The notes under the pieces: generated by a model
Databases searched by the model: none
What the model was told of the DNA's origin: nothing
What the model saw: only the letters and a program-made list of their open reading frames with translations
Shown here: in pieces, positions 1-9,900 of the stretch
How the letters are laid out: each line of letters begins with the position of its first letter
Position numbering within the stretch: position 1 is the first letter of the stretch
Assembly (NCBI GenBank): GCA_035265325.1
Contig: DATFOS010000150.1
Span: 5,690-69,689 of the forward strand
From: DATCLS01 sp035265325
GTDB lineage: Bacteria; Actinomycetota; Acidimicrobiia; Acidimicrobiales; VFJN01
Reading direction: 5' to 3'
DNA length: 64,000 nt
Translations under genes and position numbers: made by a program

Positions 1-1715
1 GCCATGCCGAAGCCGTTGTCGATGATGGCGAGCGTGTAGCCGTCGGGGCGATGGCGCCCGCGGACCTCGACGTTCTGGTCCGGCGGCGAGAACGTCAGGG
101 CGTTCTCGACGAACTCGGCGCAGAGGTGGGCGAGGTCGGCTGCCGCCGAGCCCACGACCATGGCCGGCTCGACGCCGAGCACGGTCACTCGCTGGTAGTC
201 CTCGACCTCGCCCAGGGCGGCGCGGATCACGTCGGTCAGGCGGACCGGAGCCGACCATCTCCGCGGCGGGTCGATGCCGGCCAGCACGAGCAGGGACTCG
301 GCGTTGCGCCGCATGCGGGTGGCGAGGTGGTCGAGCCGGAACAGCGAGGCCAGGGTGTCGGGGTCGGTCTCGTTGGACTCGAGCTCGGTGATGAAGTCGA
401 GCTGCCGGCCGAGGAGGTTCTGGTTCCGTCGGCCCAGGTTGACGAAGGAATCGGCGATGTTGCGCCGCAGGACGGCCTGCTCGACGGCCAGCTCCAGCGC
501 CGTCTCCTGCACGGTGTTGAGCGCCTCGGCGACGTCGCCGACCTCGTCCCGCGTCTTCACCCGGACCGGCGCCATCTCGGGCACCTCGACGTCCTCGCCC
601 AGCGGGGTGTTGAGGATGCTGCGCACCGCGTTGGGCAGGCGATCGCTCGCCATCGTCTTGGCCTGCCGGGTGAGCGAGCGCAGCGGCCGGGTCAGGGACT
701 GCGACACGAGCCACGTCGTAGCAAGGGCGAGCAACACCGCGGCGCTGGCGAGCAGGCCGTAGCGGAGGAAGCGGGTGTCGGCGTCCGACCGCACCTGGTT
801 GGTGTCGTCCCGCAGCTGCTCGGCGACCTCCCGGCCGAAGACCGTGTAGCCGAACTCACCGGACTCGGAGCCCGTCGAGGTGTTCAGCGTGGTGAGCATG
901 TCGGGGTCGTCCCCGCGCAGCGCCTCTTCGATGAGCTCGGGGTAAGCAGAGATGTGCTCGGTGGCGAACAGCTGGTCGGCCAGGTCGCGGTAGGGGCCCT
1001 CGGCCTTGGCGTCGATGGCATCGGCGTTGCGTTGCAGCTCGCCGAGGACGGCGGCGAGGCTGGCGATCTCGGGGGAGGTGTCGATCCCGTTGGACTCACC
1101 CTCGAAGTTGGCCCGCAGCAGCTCTCGGAGGATGCGCGCCGTGGTGTCGGACTGCCGGGCACTCAGGTCGGCCAGCTCCGCGCCCCGGCGCAGGTCGCGG
1201 TTGGCGATCGTCGGGAGGATCTGGGCGTTGGCGTCGTAGACGACGTCCATGATCGCCGAGTAGCCGTCGAAGATCTCCCGGGCGACGGGGTTGGACGCCA
1301 GCTCGCGTGGCCCGTCGTACTCGGCCGTCTGACGCCGCAGGCCCTCCAGGCCGCCGAGGGCCTCGATCACCGGGGCATATGTCTCGGCGACGAAGCCACC
1401 GCGGTCCTGGACGGCGGACCGGAAGTCCTCCACCGACACGTCGGTGTTGGCCGAGGCCTCCTCCTTGTTCTCGACGGACAGCGCCACCAGGTCCTCGGAC
1501 CCGAGGATGTAGGTCGCAGCGATGTTGCGCTCCAGCTCCAGCTGGATCAGCACGCTCGGCGGGCCGAGCGACACGGCGGCGAGCTCGGCCTGGTTGTGCA
1601 CCCGGTCGTTCTCGTTCTTGGCAGCCAGCATCTCGAGCGCGGCGACCACGACGAGCGCCAGCACGGGGACGAGCAGCGTCGCCCCGAGCTTCACCCGGAT
1701 GGGAACCTTCTGCAC
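1..1715 (-). CDS. CvnA-like sensor histidine kinase, C-terminus beyond the window (kinase 1 of 4)
   Basis: Membrane sensor kinase of the actinobacterial conservon type. A GTG start at 1715 follows a GGGAGGTGG ribosome site and begins with a short basic stretch and a first membrane helix. An extracytoplasmic nitrate/nitrite-sensor-like region follows, then a second membrane helix, a HAMP region and the segment LDHLATRMRRN, whose His463 is the likely phospho-acceptor. The ATPase domain is cut off just after its DNGFGM box at the left edge. The visible 571 residues align throughout with the three paralogues at 1917-6497, 6901-11397 and 12972-15980. It is the last visible gene of the array and probably has a disordered tail outside the window. 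The ligand is unknown; nitrate sensing is only a family name. Confidence 0.9.
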   Translation of the reverse strand, partial: MQKVPIRVKLGATLLVPVLALVVVAALEMLAAKNENDRVHNQAELAAVSLGPPSVLIQLELERNIAATYILGSEDLVALSVENKEEASANTDVSVEDFRSAVQDRGGFVAETYAPVIEALGGLEGLRRQTAEYDGPRELASNPVAREIFDGYSAIMDVVYDANAQILPTIANRDLRRGAELADLSARQSDTTARILRELLRANFEGESNGIDTSPEIASLAAVLGELQRNADAIDAKAEGPYRDLADQLFATEHISAYPELIEEALRGDDPDMLTTLNTSTGSESGEFGYTVFGREVAEQLRDDTNQVRSDADTRFLRYGLLASAAVLLALATTWLVSQSLTRPLRSLTRQAKTMASDRLPNAVRSILNTPLGEDVEVPEMAPVRVKTRDEVGDVAEALNTVQETALELAVEQAVLRRNIADSFVNLGRRNQNLLGRQLDFITELESNETDPDTLASLFRLDHLATRMRRNAESLLVLAGIDPPRRWSAPVRLTDVIRAALGEVEDYQRVTVLGVEPAMVVGSAAADLAHLCAEFVENALTFSPPDQNVEVRGRHRPDGYTLAIIDNGFGM

Positions 1716-1852
1716 TGAACGTCCACCTCCCGTCGAGGTGCGCCACCCACCGGTCTCGGGCGGCGCCGCGGCGTGCCACCGGCAGGCGGCCGCCCCTCAC
1801 GAAGCAGTGATCGTAATCAGTTCAACAGTTCCGTAATAACTCGGCGTGTGCG

Positions 1853-1881
1853 CGGGACGTGACGCCCCTGGACGGGACGTG
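1853..1881. promoter_or_regulatory. Direct repeat CGGGACGTG, two copies 20 bp apart, upstream of kinase 1
   Basis: The 201-bp gap between the stop of kinase 2 (1917) and the start of kinase 1 (1715) holds two exact copies of CGGGACGTG at 1853-1861 and 1873-1881, two helical turns apart. Next to them, nearer the gene, is an AT-richer patch (about 1807-1841) that stands out in this GC-rich DNA and could hold the promoter. The role as a regulator site is inferred. Confidence 0.35.
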
Positions 1882-1916
1882 TTCGCCGTGCACTCAGTGT
1901 GGTGACCCCAGTACGG

Positions 1917-4900
1917 TCAGGGGCGATCGGACGACCCCTCCTCCCGACTGCGAGCGTCGTCGAGCCCACGCTGGACACCCGCTGTGAAGCTGCTCAGGAA
2001 GCCGTAGACGTCGCTCGCGTCGGCGGGCGAGCCCTCTGGGGCCTCCTCGGCGGTGTCGGACGCGTCCTGCGAGCGGCGTTGGAGGCGCGGTGCCTTGCGG
2101 TTCGGCATCTGGGCGCCGCGGACCCGGCGCGTCAGTCCCCCGGACGTGGTGCCGCCCGCCTCGTCCCGGCCGAACACGTCGCCGCGGCCCCCGGCGGCAT
2201 CGGCCTCGGACCAGAAGTCGTCGTGGGCGTCACCACCACCCCCGCCCGGCGCCCCGCCCGGGGCCCCGGCGTGCGTGGATCCCCCACGGGCGCCGGCGGG
2301 CGCTCCAGCCGGGCCACCGCCCGGTGCGTCGAGCAGCCCGGGCCGCACGGTGATGGTGCCGGGCACGCCGGGCGCCGGCGGCGGGCCGCCCACGGGCGGC
2401 GCCATGGGCCCACCGGCCGGACGCCCGTAGCCCCGGCCGCCCGTCGGGTACCCGCCGGCCCCGGCTCCACCGCCGGGACCACCGGCCCGGCCGTAGGCGT
2501 CGGCGCCCGGGCCTTCCGGGCCTCCCCACGCACCCGGGCCGCCGCGTCCGGCACCGCCGGCTGGTCCAGCGGCGGCTCCGGCCCCGCCCGGCCCCCGGCC
2601 CGCGCCCGGACCGGCCGGCTCGGACAGATCGTTCCGCCCCCAGGCGCCGCGGCCGGCATCGACCGGGCCACCCTGGCCGGCCGGGATGCCTGCGGCCGGA
2701 CCGGCGGGCGAACCGGCGCCCCACGCCCCGGGAGGAGGACCGCCGGCGCCGGCGGGATCGTCGAGGGCGGGCGGACCGCTCGAGCCGCCGGGGCGACCGG
2801 ACCCGCCCGGGTCCGCTGGGCGACCGGGGCCGATGGGGCCGCCGTCGCGGGCGGTGACGGCGCCGGCGGGCCAGCCGCGACCGTCGTCCGCCGGGCGGTT
2901 CGGGTCGCCCTGGTACGGGCCGGGAGTGCGGCGGACGGCGCCCGTGGTGGGCTCGTCGGCGGGGCCCCTGCCGGGGTCACGGCCCGGCCAGCCCGAGGCG
3001 CCCGGACCGGCGGGGCCGCTGCCCGGGTCACCGCCCGGCCAGCCGGAGCCGCTTTGCCCCGGCGCCCAGTTGCCCGGGGCGCGCGGTGCGGCGGTGTCGG
3101 GGCCGTAGCGGGTGGGGATCGCCGGGGTCGACCCGGTCGGGGCGCCGGCCGGCCCGCGGCCCCACCCCTGGCCGGGACGGGACTGGGCGGGCCCGCCGGA
3201 TCCTCCGGCGTCGACGGCGCGATGGCGGCCGCTGGCCGACTGGAGGTTGGCCGTGTGCCGGGAGAGCGAGGCGAGCAGGTCGTCGCTCGGCACGTTGACG
3301 ACCTGCCCCGGCTCGCCGTCACCACGGCGGGCGCGCTTGGTGAGGCCGCTGGCCGTTCGGGCGGAGTCCGAACGGACGTTCGGGTTCTCGCCACTGCGCC
3401 GGGCCGAGCTCACGCTGGCCAGCCCGGCGATGCCGGCCCCGGCGGGGAAGGACGGCAGCCCGTCCTCGGGGCCGGCTGCGCCGGCGTCGCCGCCGCGCTG
3501 ACCAGGGCCGCCACTGCCGGCCCCGCCGGTCCCGGGAACGCCGAGGCTGCCGGGCCCGGCGTCGCTGTCGCTGCCCTCGCCGCGATCGGCACCCCGATCG
3601 GCGGTGCCGGGCGTGTCCGTGCCACGCCGAGCACCGCCCAGCAGGGAGGCCCACCCGCCGGAGCCGGCCGGCGCGGCCGTCCCTGCGCCCGCCGGCGAAC
3701 CGAGCGCCGGCAGCGGACCGGAGGCGTCGAGCGGGCTCTGCCGCCCGGGCTCACCGGACATCCCGCCGGCCCCGCCGCGGCCGGGGGTGCCGCCGGGAGG
3801 CGCCGCGAAGTACCAGTCGCCCGGCGACGGCATTCCGGACCGCCCCTCCGGAGGGGAGGGTGATCCGCCGCGGGCGGCGGGGGCGAGGGGTGCGGCGTTC
3901 TCCGGCCGGCCGGTGCGGCCGGCCCCGGTCCCGGACCAGTCGCCGGGACCGGTGGGGGATCCGAGCGTTCCGCCCGGCGTACCGGGGACGCCGCGGCCCC
4001 GGTCGGCGCCGCCGGTGTCGGCGGGCGTCTCGGGGCGACCGGGGGTGCCGGCGCCCGGAACGCCGCCGGGGGTGCCGGTGCGGCCGAACGGGGCGGGGGA
4101 GCCCGGTGCGACCGGGCTTCCGGCACCCGGGGTGTACGGCGCGCCGTAGTCGCCGCCGTCGGCGAGCCCGGACCGGCGGGGCATGTCGCCGGCCGGGTCG
4201 CCGAAAGGCGCGGCGGGGGCATCGGCGCCGAGGGACGCGGCGGGCGCGAGCGGGGTGCCGTCGGGCGTGCCGCCGTGCGGCAGCGAGCCGGGCCCGCCGG
4301 ACGGGGTGTCGCCCCCGCCCGTCGGGGCCGAGGCCGGGGCCGGGGTCGAGGAGGACGGAGCGTCGCCGACGGGGTCGGGAGCGAAGACGCTCGTGCCCTG
4401 CGCCGGGCCTGCGGGGGCCGACGGAAGGGCGAAGGGGGCGTCCGTGTCCCCGTCCGGCTGGCGGGCGGCGGGCGCACGGCCGGCGGCGATGTCCCCGGTG
4501 CGCGCCGCGTCGGCTGCGCCGGCGGCGGCCATGGCGGCGTGCGCGTTGGCCTCGCGCGGGTGGGCCGGGGTGCTGTCGGGGACCGCGTGGTCGGCCGTCA
4601 GCAGCGTCGACGGCAGCTCGATCGTGGCGGTGACGCCGTGGCCCGGGGTGGGGCCGAGCCGCAGGAGGATGCCGTGGCGGGCGGCGAGGTTGCCGGCCAC
4701 GTAGTGGCCCAGGTACTTCGACGGGGCGATCGTGAAGCTCTCACCCCCGGCGAGCCGCCGGTTGGCCTGGTCGAGGTCGTCGGCCGACATGCCGAAGCCG
4801 TTGTCGATGACCGCGAGCGTGTAGCCGTCGGGGCGGCCGCGCCCCCGGACCTCGACGTCCTGGTCGGGCGGCGAGAACGTCAGGGCGTTCTCGATGAATT

Positions 4901-6497
4901 CGGCGCAGAGGTGGGCGAGGTCGGCGGCGACCGACCCGAGGATCGTGGCCGGCTCGACGTTGCGGATCGTGACCCGCTGGTAGTCCTCCACCTCGCCCAG
5001 CGCGGCCCGGATGACGTCGGCGAGCCGCACCGGCGCCGCCCACTTGCGGGGCGGCTCGATACCGGCCAGCACCAGCAGCGACTCGGCGTTGCGCCGCATG
5101 CGGGTGGCCAGGTGGTCCAGCCGGAACAGCGACGCGAGCGTGTCGGGGTGCGTCTCGTTGGACTCGAGCTCGGTGATGAAGTCGAGCTGCCGGCCGAGGA
5201 GGTTCTGGTTCCGCCGGCCCAGGTTGACGAAGGAGTCGGCGATGTTCCGCCGGAGGACCGCCTGCTCGACGGCCAGCTCGACCGCGGCGTCCTGCACGGT
5301 GTTGAGGGCGGTGGCGACGTCACCGACCTCGTCCCGGGTGCGCACGGTGATCGGTTGCGTCTCCGGCACCTGGACGTCGTCGCCCAGCGGCGTCTCGAGG
5401 ATCTGGAAGACGACCGACGGCAGCCGGTCGGTCGACATCTCCTTGGCCTGGAGGGTCAGCGCTCGTAGCGGCCGTGTGATCGACCGGGACACCAGCCAGG
5501 TCACGACCACCGCGACCAGCGTCGCCAGCACGGCGAGGATGAGGTAACGCCGCAGGTGTGAGTCGGCTGTCCGTTGGACGATCCGGGCCTCGGCCTGCAG
5601 GGTCTCGTCGACCTCCTGCCGGAACACCGTGTAGCCGTACCTGCTCGGGTCGGTGCCGGTGGAGGCGGTCAGGATGTCCTCGATCGGGACCGACCCGGTC
5701 TCGACGGCCTCGGCGACCAACTCGGGGAACCGCTGGATGTCGGGATCGGCCAGCAAGTCCTCGGCCAGCGGGGCGTACTGGCCCCGCGACTTGGTCGAGA
5801 TCAGCACCTCGTTGGACCGGACCAGCCCGAGCAATCGGGAGATGTCCGTGACCTCGGGCGCCTGGTTCAGCCTGTTGTCGCCGGTGATCGTGACCACCAG
5901 CAGGTGCCGGACGATCCGGGCGATCAGGTCGGTCTGCCGGGCGGTCAGGTCGATGAGCTCTGCGCCCCTGCGCAGTTCGGTGTCACCGATCGCCGGGGTG
6001 ACGTGGAGGTTCGCCCGGAACATGTCGTCCATGACGACCGAGTAGGCGTCGAAGGCGCCGATGGCCTGCTCGACGTTGCCGAAGCCACGCGTGCCGGGCG
6101 CCTGGTCCACCTGCGTGCGGATCGCCTCGATGCCTCCGAGCGCCTCGAGCGCCGGACCGTAGGCGGCCTCGACCTGCCGCCCACCCGCGGCGATGTCCTC
6201 GCGGAAGGTGGCGAGGGCCTCGTCGGTGGCGACCCGCGTCTCGGTCACGTCCTCGACGGGGAGCGCGACGAGGTCGGCGGCGTCGAGGAGGTGGATGGCG
6301 GCGGCGTTGCGCTCGTCCTCGATGAGGCTGAGGACCGACGGCGGGCCGGCCGCCCGCGTGGCGAGGTCGGCCTGGGTGTGCACCTCGTCGGCCGCCGCCA
6401 TGCTGTCGGCCACCTCGAGACCCGTGACCACGACCAGGGCCGCGAGCGGCACCACCAGCGCGCCCGCGAGTTTCATGCGAATGGGAACCCGGCGCAC
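1917..6497 (-). CDS. CvnA-like sensor histidine kinase with very long disordered tail (kinase 2 of 4)
   Basis: 1526-residue membrane kinase. I chose the GTG at 6497 (VRRVPIRMKL) because a GGAGA ribosome site precedes it and the paralogues start alike; upstream in-frame codons are not conserved. Order: membrane helix 1 (about 8-30), extracytoplasmic NIT-like sensor, helix 2 (about 314-335), HAMP, LDHLATRMRRN with candidate phospho-His462, and an ATPase domain with N-box FIENALTFSPP and G1 box DNGFGM near residue 562. From about residue 650 to the end is a low-complexity Pro/Gly/Ala tail of some 870 residues. The tail carries short conserved islands: ASGLTKRARR, GLTRRVRGAQ and a C-terminal DVYGFLSSFTAGVQRGLDDA. 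A typical kinase of this family is far shorter. The partners are likely the roadblock/DUF742/GTPase set at 11597-12975. Confidence 0.92.
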   Translation of the reverse strand: MRRVPIRMKLAGALVVPLAALVVVTGLEVADSMAAADEVHTQADLATRAAGPPSVLSLIEDERNAAAIHLLDAADLVALPVEDVTETRVATDEALATFREDIAAGGRQVEAAYGPALEALGGIEAIRTQVDQAPGTRGFGNVEQAIGAFDAYSVVMDDMFRANLHVTPAIGDTELRRGAELIDLTARQTDLIARIVRHLLVVTITGDNRLNQAPEVTDISRLLGLVRSNEVLISTKSRGQYAPLAEDLLADPDIQRFPELVAEAVETGSVPIEDILTASTGTDPSRYGYTVFRQEVDETLQAEARIVQRTADSHLRRYLILAVLATLVAVVVTWLVSRSITRPLRALTLQAKEMSTDRLPSVVFQILETPLGDDVQVPETQPITVRTRDEVGDVATALNTVQDAAVELAVEQAVLRRNIADSFVNLGRRNQNLLGRQLDFITELESNETHPDTLASLFRLDHLATRMRRNAESLLVLAGIEPPRKWAAPVRLADVIRAALGEVEDYQRVTIRNVEPATILGSVAADLAHLCAEFIENALTFSPPDQDVEVRGRGRPDGYTLAVIDNGFGMSADDLDQANRRLAGGESFTIAPSKYLGHYVAGNLAARHGILLRLGPTPGHGVTATIELPSTLLTADHAVPDSTPAHPREANAHAAMAAAGAADAARTGDIAAGRAPAARQPDGDTDAPFALPSAPAGPAQGTSVFAPDPVGDAPSSSTPAPASAPTGGGDTPSGGPGSLPHGGTPDGTPLAPAASLGADAPAAPFGDPAGDMPRRSGLADGGDYGAPYTPGAGSPVAPGSPAPFGRTGTPGGVPGAGTPGRPETPADTGGADRGRGVPGTPGGTLGSPTGPGDWSGTGAGRTGRPENAAPLAPAARGGSPSPPEGRSGMPSPGDWYFAAPPGGTPGRGGAGGMSGEPGRQSPLDASGPLPALGSPAGAGTAAPAGSGGWASLLGGARRGTDTPGTADRGADRGEGSDSDAGPGSLGVPGTGGAGSGGPGQRGGDAGAAGPEDGLPSFPAGAGIAGLASVSSARRSGENPNVRSDSARTASGLTKRARRGDGEPGQVVNVPSDDLLASLSRHTANLQSASGRHRAVDAGGSGGPAQSRPGQGWGRGPAGAPTGSTPAIPTRYGPDTAAPRAPGNWAPGQSGSGWPGGDPGSGPAGPGASGWPGRDPGRGPADEPTTGAVRRTPGPYQGDPNRPADDGRGWPAGAVTARDGGPIGPGRPADPGGSGRPGGSSGPPALDDPAGAGGPPPGAWGAGSPAGPAAGIPAGQGGPVDAGRGAWGRNDLSEPAGPGAGRGPGGAGAAAGPAGGAGRGGPGAWGGPEGPGADAYGRAGGPGGGAGAGGYPTGGRGYGRPAGGPMAPPVGGPPPAPGVPGTITVRPGLLDAPGGGPAGAPAGARGGSTHAGAPGGAPGGGGGDAHDDFWSEADAAGGRGDVFGRDEAGGTTSGGLTRRVRGAQMPNRKAPRLQRRSQDASDTAEEAPEGSPADASDVYGFLSSFTAGVQRGLDDARSREEGSSDRP

Positions 6498-6900
6498 TGA
6501 ATGTCTCCGTGATGAGAAGGGGGAGGCGTCGACGTTGACGGCGTGCCACGGGCGCGCCAGAGCGACCTGGACTAACGGTCCCGGACGCACGGCCGGAGCT
6601 CATCCCCAGCGGCCGACCGTGCGTGGCGATGGCCGCAATCAAGTCGTCATCATCGCGGATGCGGCCGGGGCGCTCCACACCGGTGGACGGCTTTCACATG
6701 CTTGTCCATCTGTCGTCGCCGAGCGCACACAGATCGAACGCCGTTCGGAGTGCCGTGCCTGCGTGCCGGTGGCGTCCGCCCCCGGGGAACTGTGGGTGTG
6801 GGGTTCCTGGGTAGGTCGTGTGCCGGCGACAGGGCGTGGCATGGCCGTGGGGTGGTCGCCCCGGGACGCGTCGCCGCCACGGCCGGCGGTTCGCCGGTGT
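6498..6900. other. 403-bp intergenic region upstream of kinase 2, with a palindrome
   Basis: No credible gene. It contains a perfect inverted repeat CGAACG-C-CGTTCG at 6735-6747. It also has a 13-mer CGTCATCATCGCG at 6645-6657 that recurs exactly at 11467-11479, upstream of kinase 3. Being long and upstream of a GTG with its own ribosome site, it probably carries an independent promoter for kinase 2. Which protein binds the repeats is unknown. Confidence 0.4.
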
Positions 6901-9900
6901 TCACTGGCCCGGACCGTGCTCCCGGCCGCCGGCCTCGTCCAGGCCCCGCCGCACGCCGGTCGTGAAGCTCGACAGGAACCCGTAGACGTCGTCGGGGGAG
7001 TAGGACGGGGCGTCGCCGGGCCGGGAGCCGCTGTCGGGCGGGGCGGGCTCGCCCCGACGGATCATCCGTAACGGCTGCGCCGTCGGCAGGTTGGCGCCGC
7101 GCACCCGGCGCGCCAGTCCCCCAGGCGTGGTGCCGGCGGGCGCCACGGGCCCGGTCCCGGCGGGCCCGGTCCCGGGGCCTCCGCCTCCCCCGCCCCCACC
7201 GCCGGTCGTCCCTCCGGCGGCGGCGCCGCCGAGGCTCACGCCGGACGGTGCGCCACCGGGGCCGTACGTCGCCCGGGGCCAGTTCCCTCCTGGCGGTGTG
7301 ACCGGCGGGAACCCGGGCGCGCCGGCGCCGCCGGCACCGCCGGCACCGATCCCACCCGGATCGCCGAATCCAACGAGGTCGCCGGGTCCGCCGGATCCGC
7401 TGTGTCCGCCCACATCGCCGAGCCGGCCCAGATCGCCGGGCGGGCCCGTTCCTCCGGCTCCACCCGGTTCGTGGCCTCCGAGTACGCCGGGGCCCGCCGA
7501 ATGGCTGCGTCGGCCGGCACTACGGAGGCCACCCCGTCCGCCGAGGTCGTCGGGATCGCCGGGATCGCCGGGATCGCCGGGTCCTTGCGGTCCGGCCACA
7601 TCGGGCGCCGGGCCGAGGTCGTTGCCGCCTCGGGCGAGGAGACGGCCGGGGTTCCGGGGGTCGTCGTGGAGGCCAACGCTCGATGGGCCGGCGGGCCCGA
7701 GTGCCGGGACGCGGGGGTCGCCGGCCGCCGGGTCGTCGGCGCGGTAGCGGTGCAGGTCCCGGATAGGCCCCGGGATGGCCGTGTCGCCGCCTCCACCCAC
7801 TCCGGTCGGGTCGGCGTGGCCGATTTCGCTCCCGCTCCCGTAGCGACCACCTTGGCCAGGGTCGACGCCACGGCCGTACGGGCCGTCCGCGTCGACACCG
7901 CTGTACGGGTCGGCGCTTCGGCTGGCGGGGCCCGCCTGGGCGCCGGCGCGTTCGTACGTGCTGCCCTGGCGGTACGGGTCGCCGGGGTCGGCGTCGCCGC
8001 TGCGGTGGTCGCGTCCTCGGCCCTCGTGGCCGTGGGGGGCGCCGAGGCCGATGCCGGGGCTGCCGACGGCGAACGGCTCGGCGGGGGAGTGGCCGGGGTC
8101 GTTGGGGTCGCTCGCCTCGTGGCCGTAGGGGGAGCCGGCGGCCGCGGCGGCCGGGACGTCGAGCGGTTGGCCGGCGTCGTGGCCGGTGGCAGGGGCGACG
8201 GCGTCCCCTGCGCGGCGGCGGGAGGGGAGGGCTGGGCCGGGCGGCGACCCCGCCGGACGGGAGTCCTCGGGGGCGGGTGGGGGCAGGGCGTCGAGCGACG
8301 GGAGGGAGGCGAGCGCGGCCAGCGTGGCATCGGCCTCGGGGCTGGGCGCCGGGGCCGGCCGTCGCGGCCCGCCGGGGCCGCCGAGACCGCCGGGGCGCGG
8401 GCCGGTCCCCGCACCGATGCGGCGGGGGAGGCGGCCGGGACCACCGGCGCCACCGGGCTGGCCGCCACCGGGGCCGCCGGGCTGGCCGCCACCGGGGCCG
8501 CCGACCACGTGTCCGCCGCCCGGTCCGCCGACGCCACGACCCGCACCCGGCCCACCCGGGCCGCCGCCGGCACCGGAACCGGCTGCACCCGCACCGCCGG
8601 CGGCCGGCGCGTGGGAGGAGGCCGGACGGGCGCCCAGGCCGGCACCCGACCCGCCCGTGTCGGGACCGCCCGCACCGGGACCGCCTCTGTCGGAGCCCCC
8701 CAGCGCGGCGCCCGGGCCCGTACCGCCGTCTGGGCCCGCACCCGCTACGCCAGCGCCGGCGCCGCCCGTACGGGCGCGCAGGTCGGCACCGGCGGCCAGG
8801 TCGGCACCGGCGTCTGGCCCCGCACCCGTTGCGTTCGCGCCGGGGCCACCCGCTCGGGCGCGCAGGTCGGCACCGGCGGCCAGGTCGGCACCGGCGTCTG
8901 GGTCTGCGCCCGTTGCGCTAGCGCCGGGGCCGCCCGCACCCGCGCGCAGGTCCGCACCGGCGGCCGGGGCGGCGGCCAGGCCCGCATCGGCGCCTGGGCC
9001 CGCACCCGGCGCGCCGGTGCCGGCGTCGCCCGCGCGGGCGCCGCCCCCGCCAAGGCCCTGCGCAGGGAGCCCGTTCACGCCGGCACCGAAGCCCGTCGAG
9101 AGGCCGCTGTTGGCGCCGAGGGAGCCGAACGGACCGTTGCGGGCACCGGTGTCGCCAGGCCCCCCGCCGCTGGTGCCGACGGGGCTGCCGGCGCCGGTGG
9201 GGCGTCCGTCCGGGCCGACGGTGCTGGGACCGGTGCCGACGGGGCTGCCGATGCCGGTGGGGTGTCCGTCCGGGCCGACGGTGCTGGGACCGGTGCCGAC
9301 GGGGCTGCCGGCGCCGGTGGGGTGTCCGTCCGGGCCGACGGTGCTGGCACCGGTGCCGACGGGGCTGGCGGCGCCGCCGTCGGCGCTGCGCCTGCGCTCA
9401 CGGGTCGCGGCGGCGGCCATGCCGCTGCCGGCGAAGGTAACGCCGGCCCCGACCGCGTGGGTGCCGTGGGGGTCGGTGATCGGCTCGCCGGTGGGAGCGT
9501 CCGTGGTCAACAGCGTGGCGGGCAGCTCGACGGTGGCGGTGACGCCGTTACCGGCGGACTCCGCCAGCTGGACCCGGATGCCGTGTCGCGCCGCCAGGTT
9601 CCCCGCCACGTAGTGGCCGAGGTACTTGGAGGGGGCGATCGTGAAGCTCTCGGTCCCGGCCAGGCGCCGGTTGGCCTGGTCGAGGTCGGTGGGCGACATG
9701 CCCAGGCCGCGGTCGATGATCGCCAGCACGTAGCCGCCGGAGGAGCGGGCCTGGCCGCGGATCTGGACGTCCTGGTCGGGCGGCGAGAACGTCAGGGCGT
9801 TCTCCACGAACTCGGCCACGAGGTGCGCCAGGTCGGCGGCGGCGGAGCCCAGCACGGTGGCCGGCTGCACATCGCGGATGGCGACCCGCCGGTAGTCCTC

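Noticed and set aside
1899..3863. 654-residue plus-strand frame opposite the kinase 2 tail
   Set aside because: The tail on the minus strand is in frame with the kinase and ends in the conserved family motif; the plus frame shows nothing.
6735..6747. LexA box before kinase 2
   Set aside because: Spacing between GAAC and GTTC is three bases instead of four; kept only as an unassigned palindrome.
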